A DNA stretch of 43,932 bases from Bacteroidales bacterium (GCA_019429045.1 JAHYJL010000005.1:1-43932); one strand, 5' to 3'. Positions 8,763 through 18,433 are shown, counted from the stretch's first letter. Translations and numbers: made by a program. Notes: generated by a model not told the origin, from the letters alone.

Positions 8763-8857
8763 AGAGAGAACGGAACTGGTGTTTCGCCCGGTCTTCAAAA
8801 CCGGCAGCAGACGGATAAAACCGGCTGTGGCAGGTTCGATTCCTGCTCTCTCTGCCA
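8763..8857 (+). tRNA. selC: tRNA-Sec (anticodon UCA)
   Basis: This 95-nt tRNA reads UGA as selenocysteine. The anticodon TCA is at 8795-8797 in the loop CTTCAAA, on a stem CCGGT/ACCGG. The D arm has the 6-bp stem CGGAAC/GTTTCG with a TGGT tetraloop, a tRNA-Sec hallmark. A long variable arm (CAGC..GCTG plus CGG/CCG) spans 8805-8827. The T arm is GCAGG TTCGATT CCTGC. The acceptor AGAGAGA/TCTCTCT is followed by G and an encoded CCA (8855-8857). Counted this way the acceptor has 7 bp, where 8 is usual. Pairing C8762 with G8854 would give 8 bp but lose the G discriminator. Confidence 0.96.
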
Positions 8858-8890
8858 ATTCATGGATATGCATTTTGTCTGTTGCAGGTT

Positions 8891-10324
8891 ATGAGTGATC
8901 ACAAGGAGGTTTTCAGGAACCTTCCCGGCGTTGATAGGCTGCTGGCGTCGCCAGATTTGCTTCCGCTGCTTGCTGTTTATGGCAAGGAGTTGCTGACCTA
9001 TGCCATCAGGCTGGCGCTGGATGGTTTCAGGCAACAGATCATATCTCATGCTATCCCTCCGGATCACAATGATATTATTAAAAGGATTACAGCGCTGGTG
9101 CAGTTGTATGGCGGACGGCATCTCAGAAAAGTCTGCAATGCAACCGGGGTTGTCATACATACAAACCTGGGCCGGGCACCGTTCAGCCCCCATATGCTGA
9201 ATGATTCTTTTAGCGTATTGCAGGGCTATAACAATCTTGAGTTTAACCTGGAAACGGGATTGCGGGGAAACAGAAATGACCATGCATCGGCTATCCTTAA
9301 ATACCTTACCGGAGCCGGGGATATACTGGTCGTGAATAACAACGCCGCTGCAGTCATGATGATATTAAGGTCCTTTGCCAAAGGCAGGGAAGTTATCGTT
9401 TCAAGGGGCGAACTGATCGAAATAGGAGGGTCTTTTCGCATACCCGAAATCATGGCCGCATCGGACTGTAACATGGTGGAAGTCGGCACTACCAATAAAA
9501 CCAGGATAAGTGATTACAGGAAAGCGGTCAATAAGCATACTGCACTATTATTCAAGACACATAAATCAAATTATGTTATCAGGGGTTTTACGGAAGAAGT
9601 CAGTCTTGATGAATTGGTAGTTCTTGGCCGTGAGTTGAATATTCCCGTTTTATTCGATCTGGGATCAGGTTTGTTGAAGAAGATAGCCCATCCCGCCTTT
9701 GAACAGGAACCTGATGTTAGAGAAGCGCTGGCCTCAGGTGCTGATCTGGTGTGTTTCAGCGGGGATAAATTACTCGGCGGCCCACAGGCAGGAATCATTG
9801 CCGGTAAAAAACAACTGATCGATAAGCTGAAGAAAGAACCCATGCTGCGCGCATTGAGGGTTTGCAAGACAACACTGGTCTTGCTCGAGACGGCATGTTC
9901 TTATTACCTGAACGAAGAAGAACTGCATTTCAGGAATATTATTTTTAAAGCTTTTTACCGGGAAAATTCAGAATTATTTCATTCAGCAGAAACCATGAAA
10001 TCAGTTTTATCTGATAATGGTATAATCGCCCGGGTAATTGATTCCCCTGGTCAATGTGGCGGCGGTACCCTGCCCGATGCAACCATTGATAGCTATGCTG
10101 TTATCATTCAATACGGGAAAAACAACAAGGAGAGATCCGATTATGCCGAAAGGATGTACCGGGGATTACTGGAACATGAAACACCTGTTTTAGGTATCCT
10201 CCGACAAGGGAATATCCTGTTCAACATACTTACCCTCGATCCTGATGAGATTCCAGTTGTAAGCAAGGTTATTGCGGAGGTCAATGAAGTTGTCCTGAGA
10301 GAGATTGCCACAGCTTCGGCCTGA
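8891..10324 (+). CDS. selA: L-seryl-tRNA(Sec) selenium transferase
   Basis: This 477-residue PLP enzyme converts Ser-tRNA(Sec) to Sec-tRNA(Sec) with selenophosphate. Family motifs: NLPGVDRLL near the start, NATG at 83-86 and TNLGRA at 91-96, SRGELIEIGGSFRIPEIM from 171, and FSGDKLLGGPQAGII with the PLP lysine at K293. Length is typical (about 465). The ATG at 8891 is preferred over a TTG three codons earlier. It lies 33 bp after tRNA-Sec and 50 bp before selB, a compact selenocysteine cluster. Confidence 0.97.
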   Translation: MSDHKEVFRNLPGVDRLLASPDLLPLLAVYGKELLTYAIRLALDGFRQQIISHAIPPDHNDIIKRITALVQLYGGRHLRKVCNATGVVIHTNLGRAPFSPHMLNDSFSVLQGYNNLEFNLETGLRGNRNDHASAILKYLTGAGDILVVNNNAAAVMMILRSFAKGREVIVSRGELIEIGGSFRIPEIMAASDCNMVEVGTTNKTRISDYRKAVNKHTALLFKTHKSNYVIRGFTEEVSLDELVVLGRELNIPVLFDLGSGLLKKIAHPAFEQEPDVREALASGADLVCFSGDKLLGGPQAGIIAGKKQLIDKLKKEPMLRALRVCKTTLVLLETACSYYLNEEELHFRNIIFKAFYRENSELFHSAETMKSVLSDNGIIARVIDSPGQCGGGTLPDATIDSYAVIIQYGKNNKERSDYAERMYRGLLEHETPVLGILRQGNILFNILTLDPDEIPVVSKVIAEVNEVVLREIATASA

Positions 10325-10374
10325 AGGGTCAATCCCTGAATTTAACCCGGATTTGCATTTAAACTGAATGAACG

Positions 10375-12348
10375 ATGGAAAAACACCTAATCATAGGCAC
10401 GGCAGGTCACATCGATCACGGAAAAACAGCCTTGATCAAAATGCTGACCGATATAGACTGCGATACCCATAAGGAGGAAAAACAAAGAGGGATCACAATC
10501 AACCTGGGCTTTTCATATTTAAACCTTCCGGGAGGAGAATCGATTGGCATCATTGATGTACCGGGGCACAGGGATTTTATCAATACGATGATCGGCGGCG
10601 CCTGCGGTATCGATATGGTATTGCTTGTAATCGCAGCCGACAGCGGGATCATGCCCCAGACAAAGGAGCACCTGAATATCATTTCTGCACTCGGAATTTC
10701 GAAAGGCGTGGTTGCACTCACTAAGGCTGACCTGGTGGATGAGGAACTGCTTGAAATGGCAGAATTTGAAATTTCCGGCTTTCTCTCGGATACACAATTG
10801 ATAGACGCACCGGTGATTCGTGTCTCCGCCATCACCGGCATGGGTAGAAACGAATTGATCGGTGCTATCGCGGATGTAATTACAGGAATAAAAGAAAAAG
10901 AGTCCGGAAACCTTTTCCGGATGTATATCGACAGGATCTTTTCCGTAAAGGGTTTTGGAAGCGTAGTGACAGGCTCTGTGATGAGTGGCAGTCTTTCAGC
11001 CGGACAAGATGTGTACCTGCTTCCGGCCAACAAGCAGAAACTGAGAGTGCGCTCACTGGAAAGGCACGGGCAGAGCGTTGATCAAGTAGTGGCGGGCGAC
11101 AGGGCAGCCGTTAATCTTATCGGTTTGAAAACAGATGATTTCGAAAGGGGTATGATCATCTGTGATAAACCACTGGATTCGGTGAATATGATTGATGCCT
11201 TTGTGCATCTTTTTGATACCGATATCACACTGCCGGTCTGGTCCAATATTATTTTTGTTTCCGGTACCTTTGAATGCCAGGCCCGCATGCACCTGCTGAA
11301 CAAGGATCAGGTGAATGGGAATGAGGACGCCATTGTCCAGATACATCTCAGTAAACAGGCCATGCTGATGAGCAAAGATAAGTTCATTATCCGCAATTCA
11401 TCGGAGGATAGAACCCTGGGAGGCGGTTATATCATTGAAACTTCCCCTTTGCATCATCGCAAACGTACCCCAAAACTCATCGAGGAATTGACCCGGCTTA
11501 GCCAGAGCATCCTGGGCGAAAACAGCATACGTGAAATGATCAGGCTGCTGTTGAAAAAGGAATTCAGGCCATTTACCCCAGAAGAAATCGCCGACAGATT
11601 AAGCCTGAAACCAGGTGAGATATTTGAACAATTGGAGATCCCCGGTTCCGGTTTTATTTTCTATAAATCCGGACTGGTAAGTATTCTTGTATCTGACCAT
11701 TATGATGCAACGCTTAGAAATAAGATCATTCAAGTACTTGCAGATCATCACTCAAAAAACCCCTTGTTTGCAGAAGGGCTGGATTCAGGTGAAATTACGG
11801 GTAAACTGGGATTGACTAAAACACCCGATAGCAAACCATACCTGGAGATATTGCTTAAAAGTATGCAAAGGGAAGAACAGCTTGATTTTGTCAAAAATAC
11901 ATGGGTAATAAAAGGCCACCAGCCACAATTTGATGCACAGAGCCTTTCGGAGATTGAATGGTTGGAGCACGAAATTCTGAACTATGGCGAAGGCAAGCCG
12001 GTGCTTGCTGAACTGGAAGAAAAAGCCGCAATTCACAATATTCAGAAACGTAAGATAAAAACATATTTGTCCTATCTGGCTGGCCAGGGAAAAATTCAAT
12101 TCTGTAAATCCGATTTTATTCATACGGATATTCTAAAAAAATACCGTGCTATTGTGCTAAGCCACCTGGCTCATAAGGAAAACGGGATCGAAATTCAGGA
12201 GTTTAAGGAATTGCTATCTGGGACCAAACGTTTCCGTGCACTGTTGATCGACATGTTTGAAACTGAAAAAATCATCAAACTGGTCAGCGGCCAGAGTGTG
12301 GAAACCCGATTGTATATTACCCCGAAAGGGATAAACATTATTATTTAG
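10375..12348 (+). CDS. selB: Selenocysteine-specific elongation factor SelB
   Basis: This 657-residue GTPase delivers Sec-tRNA(Sec) to UGA codons marked by a SECIS hairpin. The GTP-binding motifs are GHIDHGKT (11-18), DVPGH (61-65) and TKAD (116-119). EF-Tu-like domains II and III follow (VKGFGSVVTGSV near 200). The C-terminal half has the winged-helix repeats that bind SECIS RNA in bacteria. Length matches bacterial SelB (about 610-660). Its presence beside selA and tRNA-Sec supports reading the TGA in the next gene as Sec. Confidence 0.97.
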   Translation: MEKHLIIGTAGHIDHGKTALIKMLTDIDCDTHKEEKQRGITINLGFSYLNLPGGESIGIIDVPGHRDFINTMIGGACGIDMVLLVIAADSGIMPQTKEHLNIISALGISKGVVALTKADLVDEELLEMAEFEISGFLSDTQLIDAPVIRVSAITGMGRNELIGAIADVITGIKEKESGNLFRMYIDRIFSVKGFGSVVTGSVMSGSLSAGQDVYLLPANKQKLRVRSLERHGQSVDQVVAGDRAAVNLIGLKTDDFERGMIICDKPLDSVNMIDAFVHLFDTDITLPVWSNIIFVSGTFECQARMHLLNKDQVNGNEDAIVQIHLSKQAMLMSKDKFIIRNSSEDRTLGGGYIIETSPLHHRKRTPKLIEELTRLSQSILGENSIREMIRLLLKKEFRPFTPEEIADRLSLKPGEIFEQLEIPGSGFIFYKSGLVSILVSDHYDATLRNKIIQVLADHHSKNPLFAEGLDSGEITGKLGLTKTPDSKPYLEILLKSMQREEQLDFVKNTWVIKGHQPQFDAQSLSEIEWLEHEILNYGEGKPVLAELEEKAAIHNIQKRKIKTYLSYLAGQGKIQFCKSDFIHTDILKKYRAIVLSHLAHKENGIEIQEFKELLSGTKRFRALLIDMFETEKIIKLVSGQSVETRLYITPKGINIII

Positions 12349-12376
12349 ACTAATTTCAAATTGTCAATTTTCGACG

Positions 12377-12395
12377 CAACCGAAAGCAATGGTTG
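12377..12395. other. Weak hairpin after selB
   Basis: CAACC (12377-12381) pairs with GGTTG (12391-12395), followed by TTTAT. It could be a weak terminator for selB or just part of the fdhA promoter region, since it overlaps the possible -33 element. Confidence 0.25.
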
Positions 12396-12424
12396 TTTAT
12401 CTTACATTTAGTTTTATATTTTTG
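12393..12424 (+). promoter_or_regulatory. Promoter of the formate dehydrogenase operon
   Basis: The -7 box TATTTTTG (12417-12424) matches TAnnTTTG, and a TTG at 12393-12395 lies 21 bp upstream. Transcription would begin around 12430, inside the Rex-like box that directly follows. The ATG is 63 bp downstream of the -7 box. Confidence 0.6.
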
Positions 12425-12442
12425 TTGCTAAATTTTTCACAA
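12425..12442. promoter_or_regulatory. Candidate Rex operator at the fdhA transcription start
   Basis: TTGCTAAATTTTTCACAA fits TTGTGAA-N4-TTCACAA with a perfect right half and two differences in the left half (C and T for T and G). The T for G change also occurs in the box upstream of rex. It abuts the -7 box, so bound Rex would block transcription. A small hairpin CAATGC-AAAA-GCATTG (12440-12455) overlaps its right edge. Confidence 0.6.
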
Positions 12443-12487
12443 TGCAAAAGCATTGAGTTTCACTGATATATCTAAATAATTATATAT

Positions 12488-15202
12488 ATGGAAAGTACAT
12501 TTAAAATTTACATTAACGGAAAAGCCCTCGAAACTTCAGCCGGCAAGACGGTGTTGGATGTTGCGCGGGAGCACGATATTTATATACCGACCCTGTGCCA
12601 TCATCCCCGTACGGGAAAAGCCGGGAAATGCCGTGCCTGTCTTGTGGAGGTGGAAGGACTTCGCGGCCTGAAAGAAAGCTGCGCCCTGGAGGTTAGAGAC
12701 GGCATGTCAGTGAAAACCCATACCGAACAAATACAGGAAGTCCGTAAAATGATCGTTGAACTGCTCCTGTCCAATGGTGAACACAATTGTATCGCCTGTG
12801 AAAAGAATGGTCACTGCGAGCTGCAGGACATGGCTTATCATCTTGGGATTGAACGCCCGGGCTATCTGCTGGATTATGAAAGGATTACCCTGGATGAGTC
12901 ATCGGAAGGGATCATCAGGGATGCCAACAAATGCATCGAGTGCGGCAGGTGTATAAAATCATGTAACAATAATGTCATGCACGAGGTGCTTGATTTCGGC
13001 TGGCGCTCTGACCATATGCGCGTTATTTGCGACGATGATAAGCCTATGGGCGAATCGACCTGTGTCCAGTGCGGAGAGTGTGTGCAGGTTTGCCCCGTTG
13101 GTGCTTTGACATTTAGATATGCAAAAGGAAAAGGACCATACTGGGAACTGGATAAAACCAAGGTCATCTGCACCTATTGCGGGGTTGGATGCTCCATTGA
13201 TATGTTCACCAAAGACAATAAATTTGTTTATTCTCTGGGGACAGAGGAGAATTGGCAGGATCAGACAAACAAAGGGATGTTGTGCGTAAAGGGCCGTTTT
13301 GGTTTTGATTTCCTGAACCGTGAAGACCGGCTAGATACACCGCTGATCCGTAAGAACGGCAAGCTGGAAAAAGCCGGCTGGGATGAAGCGCTCGATCTGG
13401 TAGCCTCACGCTTTACAGATATCAAAGCAGAGCATGGCCCTGGATCCATCGGGTTCTTCACATCGGCCAGAATTTCAAATGAAGAGAATTATGCACTGAT
13501 GAGGTTCGCAAGGGGGGTTGTTGGGACCAACAACATCGACCATTGCGCCCGACTTTGACACAGCTCTACGGTTGCGGGACTGGCAATCACGTTAGGTTCA
13601 GGTGCTATGACAAACAGCATGCAGGAAGCCGAAAATTCAGATGTAATTCTTATAACAGGTACGAATACCACATGGAATCACCCGGTATTTGGCGGGATGA
13701 TCAAAAAGGCCGTGATGCAGAAAGGGGTTAAGTTGATTGTTGTCGATCCCCGCGATATCGGCCTGGCTAAATATGCTGACATTCACATGAAGCAAAATCC
13801 GGGCTCTGACAATGCCTGGCTCATGGGGCTGCAGCATATTATTGTAAAGAATAACTGGCATAACAAGGAATTTGTTGAAGAGAAGACTGAAGGTTGGGAA
13901 GAATATCTCCAGAGCCTTGAATTCTACACACCCAAAAAAGTAGAGGAGCTAAGCGGCATTCCCAAAGAACAGCTTTATGAAGCGGCAAAGTTGTATGCCA
14001 CCTCAGGCCGGGGAGCCGCTTATTATGCAATGGGTATCACCCAGCATTCCCACGGAGTTGACAATGTGATGGCCATTTCCAACCTTCAGATGATCCTCGG
14101 GAATTTTGGGCTTCCCGGAACGGGAGTAAATCCCCTTCGCGGCCAGAACAATGTCCAGGGGGCCTGTGATATGGGAGGGCTTCCCAATGTGTTTACTGCG
14201 TATCAGCCTGTAGTAAATGAAGATGCCCGCAAGAAGTTTGCAGAAGCCTGGGATAAAAAGCTGGAGGAAATGGATGACAAGGTGGGGCAAACTGTCACCA
14301 CCATGGTGAAAAATGCGGGTGATTCTATCAAGGCTTTATACATTGTAGGAGAAAACCCCATGATGTCTGATCCCAATCAGAATCATGCGAGAAAACAGAT
14401 GGATAAGCTTGATTTCATCGTCGTGCAGGATATTTTCCTGACGGAAACTGCTGCGATCGCCGATGTTGTCCTGCCGGCCTTTGCCTTTGCTGAAAAATAT
14501 GGTACATTCACGAATACAGAGCGAAGGGTTCAGTTCTCAAATAAAGCTCTTGACGGGCCGGCCGGCGCTAAAAGCGATAATGAGATCATAGCCGCCATTG
14601 CCAGGCGAATGGGGTGTACGGACTTCCCCGAAACGGTAGAGGATTTGTATGCTGAAATCAGGGAGCTCACTCCTTCCTACGCAGGTGTATCTTATGAAAG
14701 GATCAAAGACAGCACGGGCCTTAGGTGGCCCTGCCCGACGGAAGAACACCCGGGGACACCCATTCTGCATGTCGGGAAGTTTGCCAGGGGTAAAGGCCTG
14801 CTGAAAGCCATCGAATACCGGCCCCCCGCGGAATATGCCGATGAGGATTACCCGCTGGTACTAACTACTGGCCGCTTGCTGCAGCATTATCATACGGGAT
14901 CCATGACACGCAGGTCGAAAGTGCTGGAGGGAATCGTGTCGTCTGGCATGATCGAGCTCAATGTTGCCGACGCGGAACACCTTAAGGTAATTAATGGTGA
15001 AAAGGTGAAGGTGTCTTCGCGTCGTGGTTCCATTGAGATAACCGCCCTGGTCACCGATAAGATCAAAGAAGGCATCGTGTTCATACCATTCCATTTTGTC
15101 GAATCAGCCGCTAATATATTGACCAACGATGCGCTTGATCCGGTGGCAAAAATCCCGGAATACAAAGTGTGCGCTGTAAAAGTCGAAAAGATTGCTGAAT
15201 GA
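12488..15202 (+). CDS. fdhA: Selenocysteine formate dehydrogenase, NuoG-like catalytic subunit
   Basis: This 904-residue enzyme oxidises formate to CO2 at a Mo/W bis-MGD centre. It is read through TGA at 13556-13558 as Sec357, in the context CARL-U-HSSTVAGL, which matches CARV-U-HGPSVAGL of E. coli FdhF. Order of domains: [2Fe-2S] plant-type (C37, C48, C51, C65); NuoG-like C101/C104/C110 cluster; two [4Fe-4S] ferredoxin motifs (C149-C159, C192-C202); molybdopterin-domain [4Fe-4S] (C228, C231, C235, C266); molybdopterin oxidoreductase and C-terminal dinucleotide-binding domains. It resembles FdhA/FdhF2 of NAD-linked or bifurcating enzymes. The partner NuoEF-like gene follows after 24 bp. An annotator treating TGA as stop would split it in two. 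Confidence 0.95.
13556..13588 (+). promoter_or_regulatory. Sec UGA codon and SECIS-like hairpin
   Basis: TGA at 13556-13558 is followed, after exactly 11 nt, by GGTTGC (13570-13575) pairing with GCAATC (13583-13588) around the loop GGGACTG. In E. coli fdhF the SelB-binding minihelix likewise starts with GGTTGC 11 nt after UGA. The loop differs from the E. coli loop, and no bulged U is needed in the pairing shown. Part of the similarity may come from the conserved protein sequence. Confidence 0.75.
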
Positions 15203-15226
15203 TGCTTAACGTAAAATTAACTTTAA

Positions 15227-16963
15227 ATGAATGACAATATAAAATCCAGGATACAACAGATCATGGGCCGGTACCCGCGAAAGGAATCGGCGCTGCTGCC
15301 GGCCTTGATGCTTGTTCAGAAAGAAAATGGCAATAACCTGACCAAGGAACTTGTTGCTGAAGTGGCAGATGTAATTGGAGTGTCCCTGTCCCGTGCATTT
15401 GGGGTAGCCACCTATTATTCCATGTTTAATGTCAGCAGGCCGGTGGGGAAATATCACCTGCAGGTAGATACCAATATCCCGGCTACCATCATGGGTGCCG
15501 TTGAAATTTTCAACTACCTGAGTGATAAACTGGGGATTAAACACGGAGAAACCACACCGGACGGCCTGTTTACACTCTCCAAGGTGGAATGTCTGGCATC
15601 TTGCGGTACCTGTCCGGTTATCCAGGTGAATGAACGCTATTATGAGCTGATGACAAAAGAAAAGGTTGACATGCTCATTGATTCGTTGCGCAAGGGGATA
15701 ATGCCCGATCTGCCGGTGGAATACAACTGGGGCACCTTATGCAATGTATTGCTGAAGAATCGCGGAGTAGAAAATGCAAAATCCATTGCTGTTTATAAAC
15801 AGCTCGGCGGGTATAAAACCCTGACCAAAGCCCTCAAAATGAGCCCGGAGGAAATCATCCAGGCGGTAAAGGACTCGCAACTTCGCGGCCGTGGCGGAGC
15901 GGGATTCCCTACCGGGATCAAGTGGGGATTTGTCCCAAAAAATACGGGCAAACCTGTGTACCTGATCTGCAATGCCGATGAAGGCGAGCCCGGAACGTTT
16001 AAAGACAGGCAAATCCTGGCTTATGACCCGCATTTGCTGCTCGAGGGGATGATTATTTCTGCTCATGCACTGGGCTGCAAGCAGGCATTCATTTATATCA
16101 GGGGCGAATTCGGCTGGATAGCAGAAATCCTGGAAAAGGCGATTGACGAGGCAAAGCAGGACGGACAATTGAATGACCTGAGCATCGTGGTACACCGGGG
16201 AGCCGGGTCATATGTTTGCGGAGAAGAAACAGCACTGATCGAATCACTTGAAGGGAAACGCGGACTTCCCCGCATGAAACCCCCTTTCCCTGCTATTGAG
16301 GGACTATACGGTTGCCCGACCATTGTCAATAATGTCGAAACCCTGGCCAGTATTCCCTATATTGTGGAGCACGGAGCGGATGCTTTCAAGCAATGGGGAT
16401 CCAAAGCCGGGTACGGTTTTAAATTATTCGGAGTTTCCGGAGCCGTCAATAAACCAGGTGCTTACGAATGTCCGATGGGGATTTCTTTTGATGAACTCAT
16501 TGAAATGGCCGGCGGCTATAAAGGGAAGATCAAAGGTGTCATCATCGGGGGATTGTCAGTACCTATCGTTACTCCGGAAGAACTAAAAAAAGGCCCGGGG
16601 TTGAAACTGGATTATGAATCTCCGGCAGAATACGGTACAAGCCTTGGCTCGGGCGGCGTGATGGTCATTGGGGAAGAATTTACCATGCCTGAAATCGCGG
16701 CGCGCACGATACAGTTTTATCACCATGAATCATGCGGGCAATGCACACCCTGCCGCCTGGGTTCAACCATGATGACACAACTGCTCGAGAAGATAGCTGA
16801 CGGGAACGGCCAGGAAGGAGATATAGAAAGGGTTCTGTGGCTGTGTAACAATATACGTGGTAACACGCTCTGTCCCACAGGCGAGGCTTACGCCCATCCG
16901 GTGATCACGATGGTTACCAAATTCCGGGATGAGTTTGAGGCAATGATTCCCAAAAAAGCTTAG
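15227..16963 (+). CDS. NuoE-NuoF-like NADH oxidoreductase subunit of formate dehydrogenase
   Basis: This 578-residue fusion passes electrons between formate dehydrogenase and NAD. Residues 1-155 are a NuoE-like thioredoxin fold. The rest is NuoF-like: the FMN/NADH motif GRGGAGFPTG (221-230), ICNADEGEPGTFKDR (247-261), and the [4Fe-4S] ligands C503, C506, C509 and C549 (ESCGQCTPCRLG). In the NuoE part the second ligand pair is kept (C122, C126) but the first is replaced by D81 and A86 in VDTNIPATIMGA, where VCTxxxC is usual. So its [2Fe-2S] cluster may be absent or altered. It follows fdhA by 24 bp, in the same operon. Confidence 0.92.
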   Translation: MNDNIKSRIQQIMGRYPRKESALLPALMLVQKENGNNLTKELVAEVADVIGVSLSRAFGVATYYSMFNVSRPVGKYHLQVDTNIPATIMGAVEIFNYLSDKLGIKHGETTPDGLFTLSKVECLASCGTCPVIQVNERYYELMTKEKVDMLIDSLRKGIMPDLPVEYNWGTLCNVLLKNRGVENAKSIAVYKQLGGYKTLTKALKMSPEEIIQAVKDSQLRGRGGAGFPTGIKWGFVPKNTGKPVYLICNADEGEPGTFKDRQILAYDPHLLLEGMIISAHALGCKQAFIYIRGEFGWIAEILEKAIDEAKQDGQLNDLSIVVHRGAGSYVCGEETALIESLEGKRGLPRMKPPFPAIEGLYGCPTIVNNVETLASIPYIVEHGADAFKQWGSKAGYGFKLFGVSGAVNKPGAYECPMGISFDELIEMAGGYKGKIKGVIIGGLSVPIVTPEELKKGPGLKLDYESPAEYGTSLGSGGVMVIGEEFTMPEIAARTIQFYHHESCGQCTPCRLGSTMMTQLLEKIADGNGQEGDIERVLWLCNNIRGNTLCPTGEAYAHPVITMVTKFRDEFEAMIPKKA

Positions 16964-17072
16964 ATTTTATGATAACTATAAATAATTAATCAACATTTTG
17001 TTTGTCGAAATGTGAACTAATTATTACCCTTACAATTTTAAACCAAAGATGAATTCAAACTAAACTAGAACA

Positions 17073-18350
17073 ATGGAAACAAAAAAACACAATCGCTGGC
17101 TTGTAGCCATCATGTGCACAATTTTAATGATTGTGCTGGGAACAATTTATTCGTGGAGTTTCTTCCAGAAACTCATTGTTGCAGAATACGGATGGTCCAA
17201 TACTGCCGTTGCCTGGGCTTTTAGCGCCAGTATAGCTTTTATTGGTTTTGCCGCGGCATGGGGTGGAATTAACCTTCCCAAATACGGCCCTCAAAAACTG
17301 GCAATGCTGGGTGTCGGACTGCACGGGATCGGCTATATGCTAGCTGCATTGGCCTTTAAAATGGAAAGTATTCCTATTTTAATTATCGGATTCGGTCTTA
17401 TCGGAGGTATCGGGCTGGGTCTCGGTTATGTAACGCCAGTGATTTCTGCAGCCAAATGGTTCCCTGATAAAAAAGGTTTGGTAACCGGTATGGTGGTTAT
17501 GGGTTTTGGCTTTGGCGCCTTGTTAATGTCTAAGATTATTGCACCGGTGATGATGAATATTGCCGGACAGAGTCTGATAAGCGGTTTTCTTTTCATCGGA
17601 ATCACCATCTTTGTCCTCGGGATTATTTCCGCCTACTTTGTGGTTTTTCCACCCGCCGGATATGTTCCGGAAGGCTTTACTCCACCGGTACAAAAAGCAA
17701 CCCAGACAGACGTGCCGCAAATTACCGCTGGTAAAGCAATTCGCACAAACAAATTCTTTTTTATGTGGATGCTCTTGTTTATCAATGTAACTGCCGGTAT
17801 CATGTTCATTGGATTTCAATCACCCATGATGCAGGATTTGTGGGCAACATTCCGGCCTGGTACTGATGCTATTGCATTGGCATCTATCGGCGCTACACTC
17901 ATTGCTATCAGCTCGCTGTTCAATGGCATCGGCCGCTTTTTCTGGGGAGGCATGAGTGACAAGATCGGACGTGTGCAAACATTCAGATGGATACTGGGAT
18001 CGCAAATCATCATTTTCATCATTTTATTGTTTGTGGGGAATCCCTATCTGTTTGCCATTTTGGTATGTTACATATTACTTTGCTATGGAGGCGGCTTCGG
18101 CACAATGCCCTCATTTGTCGGGGATGTCTTTACCCCTCGGCTGATGCCGGTAGTTTATGGAACAATCCTTACTGCCTGGTCGGCAGGTGGGGTTGTCGGA
18201 CCACAAATTGTCGCTTTTATGAAAGATAGATTTATTGATTCTCCGGCAAATGCTGCTTTTTATTCATATATCGCCGGCGCTATCCTGCTTGCCATCGGTT
18301 TTATATTTGCTTTATTCCTAAATAATAAACCTATTGTAGAAGAGCACTAA
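17073..18350 (+). CDS. OFA family MFS transporter (oxalate/formate antiporter type)
   Basis: This 425-residue protein has 12 predicted membrane helices and the MFS layout of the oxalate:formate antiporter group. Typical stretches are GTIYSWSFFQKLIVAEYGW near residue 25, FGLIGGIGLGLGYVTPV near 110, KWFPDKKGLVTG near 130 and RFFWGGMSDKIGR near 290. It follows the formate dehydrogenase genes by 109 bp and ends in a strong hairpin. A role in formate or oxalate movement is inferred from family and context; other monocarboxylates are carried by members of this group. The 109-bp gap before it shows no clear promoter. Confidence 0.85.
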   Translation: METKKHNRWLVAIMCTILMIVLGTIYSWSFFQKLIVAEYGWSNTAVAWAFSASIAFIGFAAAWGGINLPKYGPQKLAMLGVGLHGIGYMLAALAFKMESIPILIIGFGLIGGIGLGLGYVTPVISAAKWFPDKKGLVTGMVVMGFGFGALLMSKIIAPVMMNIAGQSLISGFLFIGITIFVLGIISAYFVVFPPAGYVPEGFTPPVQKATQTDVPQITAGKAIRTNKFFFMWMLLFINVTAGIMFIGFQSPMMQDLWATFRPGTDAIALASIGATLIAISSLFNGIGRFFWGGMSDKIGRVQTFRWILGSQIIIFIILLFVGNPYLFAILVCYILLCYGGGFGTMPSFVGDVFTPRLMPVVYGTILTAWSAGGVVGPQIVAFMKDRFIDSPANAAFYSYIAGAILLAIGFIFALFLNNKPIVEEH

Positions 18351-18376
18351 TCATTTTATTAATTTATGTAGGAAAG

Positions 18377-18420
18377 AAAATAGCAAATACCTCATTAATT
18401 CAGGTATTTGCTATTTTTTA
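18377..18420 (+). terminator. Strong hairpin after the OFA transporter
   Basis: A 16-bp perfect stem (18377-18392 with 18402-18417) has the loop CATTAATTC and is followed by TTTA. It looks like a rho-independent terminator closing the formate operon. The P-loop/MobA gene starts only 14 bp later with no visible promoter, so it may instead act as an attenuator or partial stop. Confidence 0.75.
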
Positions 18421-18433
18421 TACCTTCACGATC

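Noticed and set aside
8882-8890. TTG start for selA
   Set aside because: An ATG three codons later gives the normal N-terminus.
12488-15202. Two separate formate dehydrogenase genes split at 13558
   Set aside because: The TGA falls on the conserved Sec position, the frame continues with the correct motif, and the full selenocysteine machinery is upstream.
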